This document shows positions 27,781 to 35,300 of a DNA stretch of 64,000 bases, in pieces. Under the pieces are notes generated by a model. That model did not search any database, was not told the origin of the DNA, and saw only the letters and a program-made list of their open reading frames with translations. Position numbers and translations under genes: made by a program. The stretch is from contig NZ_FOUD01000009.1 in assembly GCF_900114765.1 (NCBI RefSeq), positions 101,363 through 165,362 on the forward strand, written 5' to 3'. The stretch's first letter is position 1. Each line of letters opens with the position of its first letter. The DNA comes from Halopseudomonas pachastrellae. Its GTDB lineage: Bacteria; Pseudomonadota; Gammaproteobacteria; Pseudomonadales; Pseudomonadaceae.

Positions 27781-28254
27781 GTGGAAAAGATTCTGGTCAG
27801 CGCCTGCCTGCTTGGGCGACGCGTGCGCTATGACGGCGGCGGTTTTGATCCGCTGCAGCAATTGTTGGCGTGGCAGGCGCAGGGCCGTCTGGTTGTCGTC
27901 TGCCCTGAAGTGGCGGGTGGGTTGTCAACGCCGCGCCCGCCGGCAGAAATTCCGGGCGGGCAGGGTGCCCTGGTACTGAACGGTGAACGTCCGGTGCGCA
28001 CCGATCAGGGCGAGGACGTGACCCAGGCCTTTGTTCGCGGTGCCGAGCAGGCCGTGGCGCTGGTACGTCAGCATGGCATCCGCTACGCGCTGCTCAAGGC
28101 GCGCAGTCCGTCCTGTGGCAATGTCGAGAACTACGATGGCAGCTTTTCTGGCGTGCGGGTAAGCGGTGAAGGGGTTACCGCTGCTGCGTTGCGGCAGGTG
28201 GGGGTGCGGGTTTTCAATGAAGAGCAGGTCGCTGAGCTGGCGGCGTTGCTCTGA
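27781..28254 (+). CDS. DUF523 (TudS-like thiouracil desulfidase) protein
   Basis: A 157-residue protein with three conserved cysteines: VSACLLGRRVRYDGG, VVCPEVAGGLSTPRPP and ARSPSCGNVENYDG. In the structurally described TudS, equivalent cysteines hold a [4Fe-4S] cluster that removes sulfur from thiouracil, and DUF523 proteins share this fold. The GTG start has AGGAG upstream. It follows the oxygenase by 32 bp on the same strand and could be co-transcribed. Substrate is not predictable beyond sulfur-containing nucleobase or related thiol. Confidence 0.85.
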   Translation: MEKILVSACLLGRRVRYDGGGFDPLQQLLAWQAQGRLVVVCPEVAGGLSTPRPPAEIPGGQGALVLNGERPVRTDQGEDVTQAFVRGAEQAVALVRQHGIRYALLKARSPSCGNVENYDGSFSGVRVSGEGVTAAALRQVGVRVFNEEQVAELAALL

Positions 28255-28446
28255 GCTGGCCGCAGTCCCGCGCAGAGGCTGTAAGGCATGGCGAAGGCAA
28301 GCTAGCAGCAGTGCAGGCATCAGAGGCGCGGACACGCCTTTGGCTTAGTCCGCCCGCGCCCTGCATCAGCAGAGCGGTTGATCGCGCTATCAGCCTTGGC
28401 TTTGGCAGCGAAACGCCCGGCGATAATCCTGCTATTACGCGAGAAC

Positions 28447-28483
28447 AAAAAAGGGGCGCAACCTTGTGGGTGCGCCCCTTTTT
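28447..28483. terminator. Bidirectional terminator between DUF523 and serA
   Basis: GGGGCGCA and TGCGCCCC form an 8-bp stem around a 10-nt loop, flanked by six As on one side and five Ts on the other, so it can end transcription in both directions. It lies 19 bp after the serA stop. The 190 bp between it and the DUF523 stop shows no gene. Confidence 0.9.
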
Positions 28484-28501
28484 GCGTTGCTGCGAGCTGT
28501 C

Positions 28502-29731
28502 TTAGAACAGTACGCGAACGCGGATAGTGCCTTTGACCTGCTGGATTTTCTCCAGAGCCAGGTCCGAGTACTCGGCGTCGACGTCGATGACGACGTAGCC
28601 GACTTTCTCGTTGGTCTGCAGGAACTGACCACAGATGTTGATGCCGTTGGCAGCGAACACCTGGTTGATCTCGCTCATGACGCCCGGCACGTTCTCGTGG
28701 ATGTGCAGCAGGCGGTGCTTGCCCGGGTGCGACGGCAGCGCCACTTCCGGGAAGTTGACCGAGGTGATGGAGGTGCCGTTGTCGCTGTAACGTACCAGCT
28801 TCTCGGCGACTTCCAGACCGATGTTGGCCTGCGCTTCCATGGTTGAACCACCGATGTGCGGGGTCAGGATGCAGTTCTGGAACTCGCGCAGCGGGCTGAT
28901 GAACTCTTCACCGTTGGCACGCGGCTCAACCGGGAATACGTCGATTGCCGCACCGCTCAGGTGCTTGTCGCCCAGTGCTGCGGCCAGCGCGTCGATATCG
29001 ACGACGGTGCCGCGAGCGGCGTTGATCAGGATGCCGCCCTTTTTCATGGTGCGGATTTCCTTCTCGCCGATCATCCACTTGGTGGCAGCGGTTTCCGGCA
29101 CGTGCAAGGTGACGATGTCAGCCTCGGCCAGCAGTTCTGCCAGCGAGCCTACCTGAGTGGCGTTACCCAGCGGCAGCTTGGTGACCACATCGTAGAACAG
29201 CACCTGCATGCCCAGGCTTTCAGCTAGCACGGACAGCTGGGTGCCGATGGAGCCGTAGCCAATGATGCCGAGCTTCTTGCCGCGGATTTCATAGGAGCCA
29301 GTTGCGCTCTTGCTCCAGCCACCTTCGTGACAGGCAGCGTTCTTTTCCGGAATACCGCGCAGCAGCAGGATCGCCTCGGCCAGCACCAGCTCGGCAACCG
29401 AGCGGGTGTTGGAGTAGGGGGCGTTGAATACGGCTACGCCACGACGCATGGCCGCGTCCAGGTCAACCTGGTTGGTGCCGATACAGAAGCAGCCAACCGC
29501 GACCAGTTTGTGCGCCTGCGCAAAGACCTCTTCGGTCAGTTGGGTGCGCGAGCGAATGCCGACGAAATGGGCGTCGGCAATGGACTCCTTCAGCTGCTCT
29601 TCAGGCAGCGAGCCGGTGTGGTACTCGATGTTGGTGTAACCGGCTGCCTTCAGTGTATCGACGGCGGTCTGGTGTACGCCCTCGAGCAGCAGGAACTTGA
29701 TCTTGCTTTTGTCCAGCGAGGTGTTGGCCAT
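28502..29731 (-). CDS. serA: D-3-phosphoglycerate dehydrogenase
   Basis: A 409-residue enzyme, the usual length, which oxidises 3-phosphoglycerate to 3-phosphohydroxypyruvate, the first step of serine synthesis. Substrate-binding region GIRSRTQLTEE, NAD-binding KKLGIIGYGSIGTQLS, active-site Arg in NAARGTVVDID, His in CILTPHIGGST, and a C-terminal ACT domain from about residue 338 that binds serine. It also can reduce 2-oxoglutarate to D-2-hydroxyglutarate, which links it to its divergent neighbour. The ATG 29731 fits the family. Confidence 0.97.
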   Translation of the reverse strand: MANTSLDKSKIKFLLLEGVHQTAVDTLKAAGYTNIEYHTGSLPEEQLKESIADAHFVGIRSRTQLTEEVFAQAHKLVAVGCFCIGTNQVDLDAAMRRGVAVFNAPYSNTRSVAELVLAEAILLLRGIPEKNAACHEGGWSKSATGSYEIRGKKLGIIGYGSIGTQLSVLAESLGMQVLFYDVVTKLPLGNATQVGSLAELLAEADIVTLHVPETAATKWMIGEKEIRTMKKGGILINAARGTVVDIDALAAALGDKHLSGAAIDVFPVEPRANGEEFISPLREFQNCILTPHIGGSTMEAQANIGLEVAEKLVRYSDNGTSITSVNFPEVALPSHPGKHRLLHIHENVPGVMSEINQVFAANGINICGQFLQTNEKVGYVVIDVDAEYSDLALEKIQQVKGTIRVRVLF

Positions 29732-29821
29732 GGTGTGAGTTACCCGGGTGCTGATATCGGAAAGTCCGAGGCAGGCCACTTTGGCTGCAGATGACAGAAG
29801 GGGCCTGTTTCGGAAGTCGCG

Positions 29822-29833
29822 TATGCTAGCATA
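29822..29833. promoter_or_regulatory. Perfect 12-bp palindrome between serA and D-2-HG dehydrogenase
   Basis: TATGCTAGCATA is fully symmetric and sits in the 176-bp divergent region, 75 bp before the dehydrogenase start and 91 bp before serA. CATAAT at 29830-29835 is a possible -10 for the dehydrogenase, and the mirrored half could serve serA. It may be an operator or paired -10 sites. Confidence 0.4.
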
Positions 29834-29907
29834 ATCTGCCTTTTTTGATGCCCGCAGACGCATGAAAAGTCTTCAGGTACTGCATTAATTCCCTTTGAGA
29901 GCGCACC

Positions 29908-31299
29908 ATGACCCCTGATGCTGTGATTGAAACCCTCAAGACCCTGGTGGACGCGGACAAGGTCCGTGTGGATGCCGAGTCCCTCGATAACTGGGGCAAG
30001 GACTGGACCAAGCACTTTGCACCGGCACCGCTGGCGATTGTGTTCCCCAAGACCGTTGAGCAGGTGCAGGCAATCGTTCGCTTTGCCAATGAGCAGAAGC
30101 TGGCGCTGGTGCCCTCCGGTGGGCGTACCGGCCTGTCTGCCGCGGCGGTAGCGGCCAACGGCGAGATTGTGGTGTCGTTTGACTACATGAACCAGATCGG
30201 CGAGTTCAACGCCTTTGATCGCACTGTGGTGTGCCAGCCGGGTGTTGTGACCGCGCAGCTGCAGCAATTTGCTGAAGAAAAGGGCCTGTACTATCCGGTT
30301 GATTTTGCCTCTGCCGGTTCCAGCCAGATTGGTGGCAATATCGGCACCAATGCCGGCGGTATCAAGGTGATTCGCTACGGCATGACCCGTAACTGGGTCG
30401 CCGGTCTGAAAGTGGTTACCGGCACCGGCGAGCTGCTGGAGCTGAATCGTGACCTGATCAAGAACGCCACCGGCTACGATCTGCGTCAGCTGTTTATCGG
30501 CGCAGAAGGCACCCTGGGCTTCGTCGTTGAGGCGACCATGCGGCTGGAGCGCGCACCGAAGAATCTGACGGCGATGGTACTCGGCACGCCGGACTTTGAT
30601 TCCATCATGCCGGTACTGCACGCCTTTCAGGGCAAGCTCGACCTGACCGCGTTCGAGTTCTTCTCTGACAAAGCCATGGCCAAAATCATGGGCCGTGGCG
30701 ATGTGCCTGCGCCGTTCGAAACCGAATGCCCCTTCTACGCGCTGCTGGAGTTTGAAGCGGTCAGCGAAGATATCGCCAATGATGCGCTGGCTACCTTTGA
30801 GCACTGCGTCGAACAGGGCTGGGTGCTGGATGGCGTCATGAGCCAGAGCCAGCAGCAGCTGGAAAACCTGTGGAAGCTGCGCGAGTTTATCTCCGAGACC
30901 ATCTCCCACTGGACGCCCTACAAAAATGATATCTCGGTGACCGTCGGCAAGGTGCCAGCCTTCCTGCACGACATCGACAGCATTGTCGGCGAGCATTATC
31001 CGGACTTCGAGATCGTCTGGTTCGGCCATATCGGCGACGGCAACCTGCACCTGAACATCCTCAAGCCCGAGAATCTGTCCAAGGACGAGTTCTTCGCCAA
31101 GTGCGCGACGGTCAACAAGTGGGTGTTCGAGATCGTCGAAAAATACAACGGCTCAATCTCTGCCGAGCACGGCGTGGGCATGACCAAGCGCGATTATCTG
31201 ACCTACAGCCGCAGCCCGGCGGAAATCGCGGTGATGAAGTCGATCAAGGCAGTATTTGACCCCAACGGCATCATGAACCCCGGCAAGATATTTAACTGA
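29908..31299 (+). CDS. d2hgdh: D-2-hydroxyglutarate dehydrogenase (FAD-linked)
   Basis: A 463-residue FAD oxidase of the GlcD/vanillyl-alcohol type. The FAD-binding motif PSGGRTGLSAAAV, GGNIGTNAGGIKVIRYG and RQLFIGAEGTLGFV are in the N-terminal half; the catalytic cap has the metal-binding FGHIGDGNLHLNI and SAEHGVGMTKRDYL. In Pseudomonas stutzeri a dehydrogenase beside serA converts D-2-hydroxyglutarate back to 2-oxoglutarate and thereby drives SerA; position and family match that enzyme. A glycolate oxidase subunit is less likely, as no partner subunits are nearby. Confidence 0.88.
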   Translation: MTPDAVIETLKTLVDADKVRVDAESLDNWGKDWTKHFAPAPLAIVFPKTVEQVQAIVRFANEQKLALVPSGGRTGLSAAAVAANGEIVVSFDYMNQIGEFNAFDRTVVCQPGVVTAQLQQFAEEKGLYYPVDFASAGSSQIGGNIGTNAGGIKVIRYGMTRNWVAGLKVVTGTGELLELNRDLIKNATGYDLRQLFIGAEGTLGFVVEATMRLERAPKNLTAMVLGTPDFDSIMPVLHAFQGKLDLTAFEFFSDKAMAKIMGRGDVPAPFETECPFYALLEFEAVSEDIANDALATFEHCVEQGWVLDGVMSQSQQQLENLWKLREFISETISHWTPYKNDISVTVGKVPAFLHDIDSIVGEHYPDFEIVWFGHIGDGNLHLNILKPENLSKDEFFAKCATVNKWVFEIVEKYNGSISAEHGVGMTKRDYLTYSRSPAEIAVMKSIKAVFDPNGIMNPGKIFN

Positions 31300-31308
31300 C
31301 AGCTGCAA

Positions 31309-31338
31309 GCAAAGGCAAAGGCAAAGGCAAAGGCAAAA
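31309..31338. repeat. Hexanucleotide GCAAAG tandem repeat (four perfect units plus one imperfect)
   Basis: Four consecutive GCAAAG units and a fifth GCAAAA lie between the dehydrogenase stop and the FAH start, ending 15 bp before the next ATG and 8 bp before its AGGG site. Changes in unit number would alter the spacing to the preceding gene without touching coding sequence. Confidence 0.9.
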
Positions 31339-31353
31339 GCGAGAGCAGGGCAT

Positions 31354-32022
31354 ATGACCTATCAGCATCAGTATGTAGACGGCAGTGTGATTGACCTACC
31401 GATGGGCAAGGTGGTGTGTGTCGGGCGCAACTACGCCGAGCACGCCCGCGAACTGAATAACCCGGTGCCGGCCGAGCCGCTGCTGTTTATCAAGCCGGCA
31501 ACCTCTGTGGTGCCGATGACGCCGTCGATCGAGCTGGTGCAGGGCCGTGGTCCGGTGCATTACGAAACCGAGATCGCTCTGCTGGTCGGTGCGCCCTTGA
31601 GCGGCATGGTCAGTGAAGAAGAGGCAGAGGCGGCAATTATTGGTGTTGGTCTGGCGCTCGACCTGACCCTGCGTGAATTGCAGGATCAGTTGAAGAGCAA
31701 GAGCCATCCTTGGGAGCGCGCAAAGTGCTTTGACGGCGCCTGCCCGCTGTCGCCCTTTGTGCCGAAAGCCGAGGCGGGTGATCTGCATACCCTGGCCTTG
31801 CAACTGGATATCAACGGTGAGCGCCGCCAGTCCGGTACGGCGGCCGAGATGATTACGCCGATTTTGGCGCTGCTGCGGCATATCGCGACCCAATTTACGC
31901 TGCTGCCAGGGGATGTGGTCATTACCGGCACGCCGGCAGGCGTAGGTGTGCTCAACCCGGGCGATGCGCTGTGTCTGGCTATTCCTGGCCGGTTGCAGGT
32001 CGACACCCGTATCGCCGGGTGA
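31354..32022 (+). CDS. Fumarylacetoacetate hydrolase-family protein (YcgM-like)
   Basis: A 222-residue protein with the FAH catalytic core only, as in acylpyruvate hydrolases such as YcgM. KVVCVGRNYAEHARELNN starts the domain, metal ligands are in YETEIAL and LALDLTLRELQ, and TGTPAGVG forms the last loop. It cleaves 2,4-diketo acids such as acylpyruvates. It follows the D-2-HG dehydrogenase on the same strand by 54 bp, separated by a GCAAAG repeat, and the next gene follows 52 bp later, so all may be one transcript. Confidence 0.87.
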   Translation: MTYQHQYVDGSVIDLPMGKVVCVGRNYAEHARELNNPVPAEPLLFIKPATSVVPMTPSIELVQGRGPVHYETEIALLVGAPLSGMVSEEEAEAAIIGVGLALDLTLRELQDQLKSKSHPWERAKCFDGACPLSPFVPKAEAGDLHTLALQLDINGERRQSGTAAEMITPILALLRHIATQFTLLPGDVVITGTPAGVGVLNPGDALCLAIPGRLQVDTRIAG

Positions 32023-32074
32023 ACCGGCGGCGTTGGCGCTGGTCCGAGTGGGGCCGTTAACCTCTGGAGCGCCG

Positions 32075-32968
32075 ATGAAAAAATTGCTGATTGCCCTTGT
32101 CCTGCTGCTGCTGGTGCTGGGCGGGGGCGTACTTCATTACCTGCATCTGGACGTGCTCTGGTGGCACAGTTGGCGAATGCAACAGGCGCCAGCGCACCAC
32201 GACTCGCTGGCGCTGGACCGCTATCGGGTGGATATCCAGAGGCAGCCTATTGAAGGGCTGGACGATGATGTGTCGGCCCTGACCTTCAACCCGCAGACCG
32301 GTACTCTTTTTGCGGTGCTAAACGGCGAGCCGTTGCTGGTGGAGCTGTCGGTTGAAGGCCAACTGCTGCGCAAGGTGCGTATCAACGGCGTGCAGGATAT
32401 GGAAGGCCTGACCTATGTGGCAGGTAACCGCTTTGTGATCGCCGAGGAGCGCACCCAGCGGTTGATCGAAATTGAAGTGGCCGATGACGCCGTAGAACTT
32501 GATGTGGCAGGGGCGCCCAGTCTGACCATTGGCCTTGACCTCAATGGCAACAAGGGCTTCGAGGGCTTGTCCTGGGATCAGCGGCTGCAGCGCTTGCTGG
32601 TGGTCAAAGAGCGCGACCCCTTGCGCGTACTGGCGGTGAGCGGCTTTATCGGTGCGTCGCCGGGTAGTCCGATCGCCGTCCGTATCGAGGAGCTGAAATC
32701 CCCTGACTCACCCTGGCTGTTCGTGCGCGACCTGTCCTCTTTGAGTCTGCACGATGAGACTGGGCACCTGCTGCTGCTCAGCGACGAGTCAAACATGCTG
32801 GTCGAATACGACGAAGACAGCCACCCGCGCAGCCTGCTGGGGTTGTGGCGTGGCATGCACGGCCTGGAGCACACGGTGCCGCAGGCCGAAGGCTTGGCGA
32901 TGGACGAGCAGCAGCGACTGTATCTGGTCAGCGAGCCGAACCTGTTCTATCGCTTTGTGCCGGAGTAG
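32075..32968 (+). CDS. SdiA-regulated-like protein with N-terminal membrane anchor (YjiK-like)
   Basis: A 297-residue protein with one N-terminal TM segment (KKLLIALVLLLLVLGGGVLH) and a beta-propeller-like body carrying the SdiA-regulated family pattern: GLDDDVSALTFNPQTGTLFA, VQDMEGLTYVAGNRFVIAEE and SLSLHDETGHLLLLSDESN. The body is probably periplasmic. Function of the family is not known. TGGAG lies 6 nt before the ATG. A 7-bp inverted repeat spans the gap to rpiA but has no T tract. Confidence 0.85.
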   Translation: MKKLLIALVLLLLVLGGGVLHYLHLDVLWWHSWRMQQAPAHHDSLALDRYRVDIQRQPIEGLDDDVSALTFNPQTGTLFAVLNGEPLLVELSVEGQLLRKVRINGVQDMEGLTYVAGNRFVIAEERTQRLIEIEVADDAVELDVAGAPSLTIGLDLNGNKGFEGLSWDQRLQRLLVVKERDPLRVLAVSGFIGASPGSPIAVRIEELKSPDSPWLFVRDLSSLSLHDETGHLLLLSDESNMLVEYDEDSHPRSLLGLWRGMHGLEHTVPQAEGLAMDEQQRLYLVSEPNLFYRFVPE

Positions 32969-32982
32969 GGCGGCGCAGCGAT

Positions 32983-33657
32983 TCAGCTGCGCTCGATAGT
33001 GCGCACGCCCTGAGGGGTGCCAAGCAGCAGCACATCTGCCGGGCGGGCGGCGAACAGGCCGTTGCAGACCACGCCGACAATGGCGTTGAGGTCGGCTTCC
33101 AGTTGCTTGGGGTTAACGATCGACATGTTGTATACGTCGAGGATGACGTTACCGTTGTCCGTGATGCAGCCTTCGCGGTAGACCGGGTCGCCACCGAGTC
33201 TGACGATCTCGCGCGCGACGTGGCTGCGGGCCATCGGGATGACCTCGACCGGTAGCGGAAACTCGCCCAGCACCGGCACCAGTTTGCTTTCATCGGCGAT
33301 ACAGATGAAGGTTTTGGCAACCGCAGCGACGATTTTTTCGCGGGTCAGCGCAGCGCCACCACCCTTGATCAGTTCCAGGTTCTCGTTGCTTTCATCGGCG
33401 CCGTCTACGTAGAAGTCGAGTTGCGGTGCGCCGTTGAGGTCATAAACGGTGATGCCGTGGCTTTTCAGGCGCTCGGCGGTGGCTTCGGAGCTGGCGACGG
33501 CACCGTCGAAGGCCAGTTTGTGTTTGGCCAGTGCGTCGATAAAGCAGTTGGCGGTGGAGCCGGTACCGACGCCGACGATGCTGTCTGCATCCAGATGCGG
33601 CAACAGACGCTCAACGGCGGCCTGTCCTACCGCCTGTTTCATTTCGTCCTGGGTCAT
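32983..33657 (-). CDS. rpiA: Ribose-5-phosphate isomerase A
   Basis: A 224-residue enzyme that interconverts ribose-5-phosphate and ribulose-5-phosphate. Signature motifs: [36 protein letters not shown] with catalytic Asp, Glu and Lys, and [13 protein letters not shown]. The length is normal (E. coli 219). GAGGAG precedes the ATG. It is divergent from ilvA across 128 bp, an arrangement common in Pseudomonas. Confidence 0.96.
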   Translation of the reverse strand: MTQDEMKQAVGQAAVERLLPHLDADSIVGVGTGSTANCFIDALAKHKLAFDGAVASSEATAERLKSHGITVYDLNGAPQLDFYVDGADESNENLELIKGGGAALTREKIVAAVAKTFICIADESKLVPVLGEFPLPVEVIPMARSHVAREIVRLGGDPVYREGCITDNGNVILDVYNMSIVNPKQLEADLNAIVGVVCNGLFAARPADVLLLGTPQGVRTIERS

Positions 33658-33691
33658 CTTGGCTCCTCATCGCGGGCTGTGCAAAAGCGCG

Positions 33692-33697
33692 ATTATA
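33692..33697 (-). promoter_or_regulatory. Perfect -10 box (TATAAT) for rpiA
   Basis: TATAAT on the minus strand lies 35 bp before the rpiA ATG, giving a short leader. The -35 region (TACACG at 17-bp spacing) is a poor match, so only the -10 is clear. Confidence 0.45.
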
Positions 33698-33785
33698 CGG
33701 TGCAGCACGGGGCGCGTGTAGTCGCGGGGGCTGTGATTCGCTAGACTTGCGCCTTTCCCATTTCCCCGATCAGTTGGCCTCTCCC

Positions 33786-35300
33786 ATGCTGGAAACCTAC
33801 GTCAAGAAGATCCTCTGCTCACCGGTTTACGATGTGGCGGTGGAAACCCCGGTGCACGCGGCGCCCTTTCTCTCCGAGCGACTGGGCAACACTGTCCTGC
33901 TCAAGCGCGAAGATCTGCAGCCGGTGTTCTCCTTCAAGATTCGCGGTGCCTATAACAAGCTGGCGCAGTTGACCGACGAGCAGCGCGCCTGCGGTGTGGT
34001 AGCGGCGTCTGCCGGCAACCATGCCCAGGGCCTGGCCTACGCGGCACGGCACATGGGCGTGAAGGCGACCATCGTGATGCCGCGTACCACGCCCGAGATC
34101 AAGGTCAAGGCGGTGCGTGCACGGGGCGGCAAGGTGGTATTGCACGGTGATGCCTTCGATGAAGCGCTGGCCTACTCGCAGAAGCTGGTCAAGGAAAAGG
34201 GCTACGTCTACATCCACCCCTACGATGATCCAGACACCATTGCCGGTCAGGGCACCGTGGCAATGGAGATTCTGCGCCAGGTGCAGGGGCCGCTGAACGC
34301 GATCTTTGTGCCGGTCGGCGGCGGCGGCCTGGTGGCGGGTATCGCCGCTTACGTCAAATACCTGCGTCCGGACATCAAGGTGATCGGCGTCGAGCCGCAA
34401 GACTCGGCTTGTCTGCACGCTGCCCTGGCCGCTGACGAGCGCGTTGTGCTCGGGCAGGTCGGGCTGTTTGCCGATGGCGTTGCGGTTGCCCAGATTGGTG
34501 AGCACACCTTTGAGGTGTGTCGTCAGTACGTTGATGAGGTCATCACCGTGACCACCGACGAGATGTGCGCGGCGATCAAGGATATCTACGACGATACCCG
34601 CTCGATCTGCGAGCCGGCAGGCTGTCTGGGTGTTGCCGGGATCAAGAAGTACGTCGAGCGTGAAGGCTGCAGCGGTCAGGTGCTGGTCGCCATCGACTCG
34701 GGCGCCAACATCAACTTTGACCGTTTGCGTCATGTCGCCGAGCGTGCCGAGATCGGCGAGAAGCGTGAAGCCCTGCTGGCGGTGACCATTCCGGAAAAGC
34801 CCGGCAGCTTCAAGCACTTCTGCGAAGCCATTGGCAAACGCGCTATCACCGAATTCAACTACCGCTACCACACCGGCAGCGAGGCGCACATCTTCGTGGG
34901 TGTGCAGACCCATCCCGAGCTTGATCCGCGCGACAAGCTGGTCAGTCAGCTGGCCGAAGATGGCTTCCCGGTGCTGGATTTGACCGACAATGAGCTGGCC
35001 AAGCTGCACATTCGTCATATGGTCGGTGGTCACGCCGAGCACGTAACCGATGAGCAGGTGTTCCGCTTCGAGTTTCCGGAGCGCCCAGGCGCGTTGTTCA
35101 ACTTCCTCAACAAGCTGGGCGGGCGCTGGAATATTTCGATGTTCCACTACCGCAACCATGGCGCGGCTTATGGCCGCGTGGTCGCCGGCCTGCAGGTGCC
35201 GGAAAGCGAGCGTCACCTGCTCCCGGCGGCGCTCGATGGTATCGGCTACCAGTACTGGGATGAGACCGACAACCCGGCCTATCGACTTTACCTGGGCTGA
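33786..35300 (+). CDS. ilvA: Threonine ammonia-lyase, biosynthetic
   Basis: A 504-residue PLP enzyme that deaminates threonine to 2-oxobutanoate, the first step of isoleucine synthesis. The PLP lysine is in FSFKIRGAYNK; SAGNHAQGLAYAAR and PVGGGGLVAGIA bind the substrate and cofactor phosphate. Two C-terminal ACT-like regulatory domains are present (about residues 330-410 and 425-500; TIPEKPGSFKHF and FEFPERPGALFNF), which give isoleucine feedback control. The length matches E. coli IlvA (514). Its last 13 bp overlap the convergent GGDEF gene. Confidence 0.96.
   Translation: MLETYVKKILCSPVYDVAVETPVHAAPFLSERLGNTVLLKREDLQPVFSFKIRGAYNKLAQLTDEQRACGVVAASAGNHAQGLAYAARHMGVKATIVMPRTTPEIKVKAVRARGGKVVLHGDAFDEALAYSQKLVKEKGYVYIHPYDDPDTIAGQGTVAMEILRQVQGPLNAIFVPVGGGGLVAGIAAYVKYLRPDIKVIGVEPQDSACLHAALAADERVVLGQVGLFADGVAVAQIGEHTFEVCRQYVDEVITVTTDEMCAAIKDIYDDTRSICEPAGCLGVAGIKKYVEREGCSGQVLVAIDSGANINFDRLRHVAERAEIGEKREALLAVTIPEKPGSFKHFCEAIGKRAITEFNYRYHTGSEAHIFVGVQTHPELDPRDKLVSQLAEDGFPVLDLTDNELAKLHIRHMVGGHAEHVTDEQVFRFEFPERPGALFNFLNKLGGRWNISMFHYRNHGAAYGRVVAGLQVPESERHLLPAALDGIGYQYWDETDNPAYRLYLG

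Noticed and set aside
32973..32992. 7-bp inverted repeat between the SdiA-regulated-like gene and rpiA as a terminator
   Set aside because: No T tract on either strand, and half of it is rpiA coding sequence.
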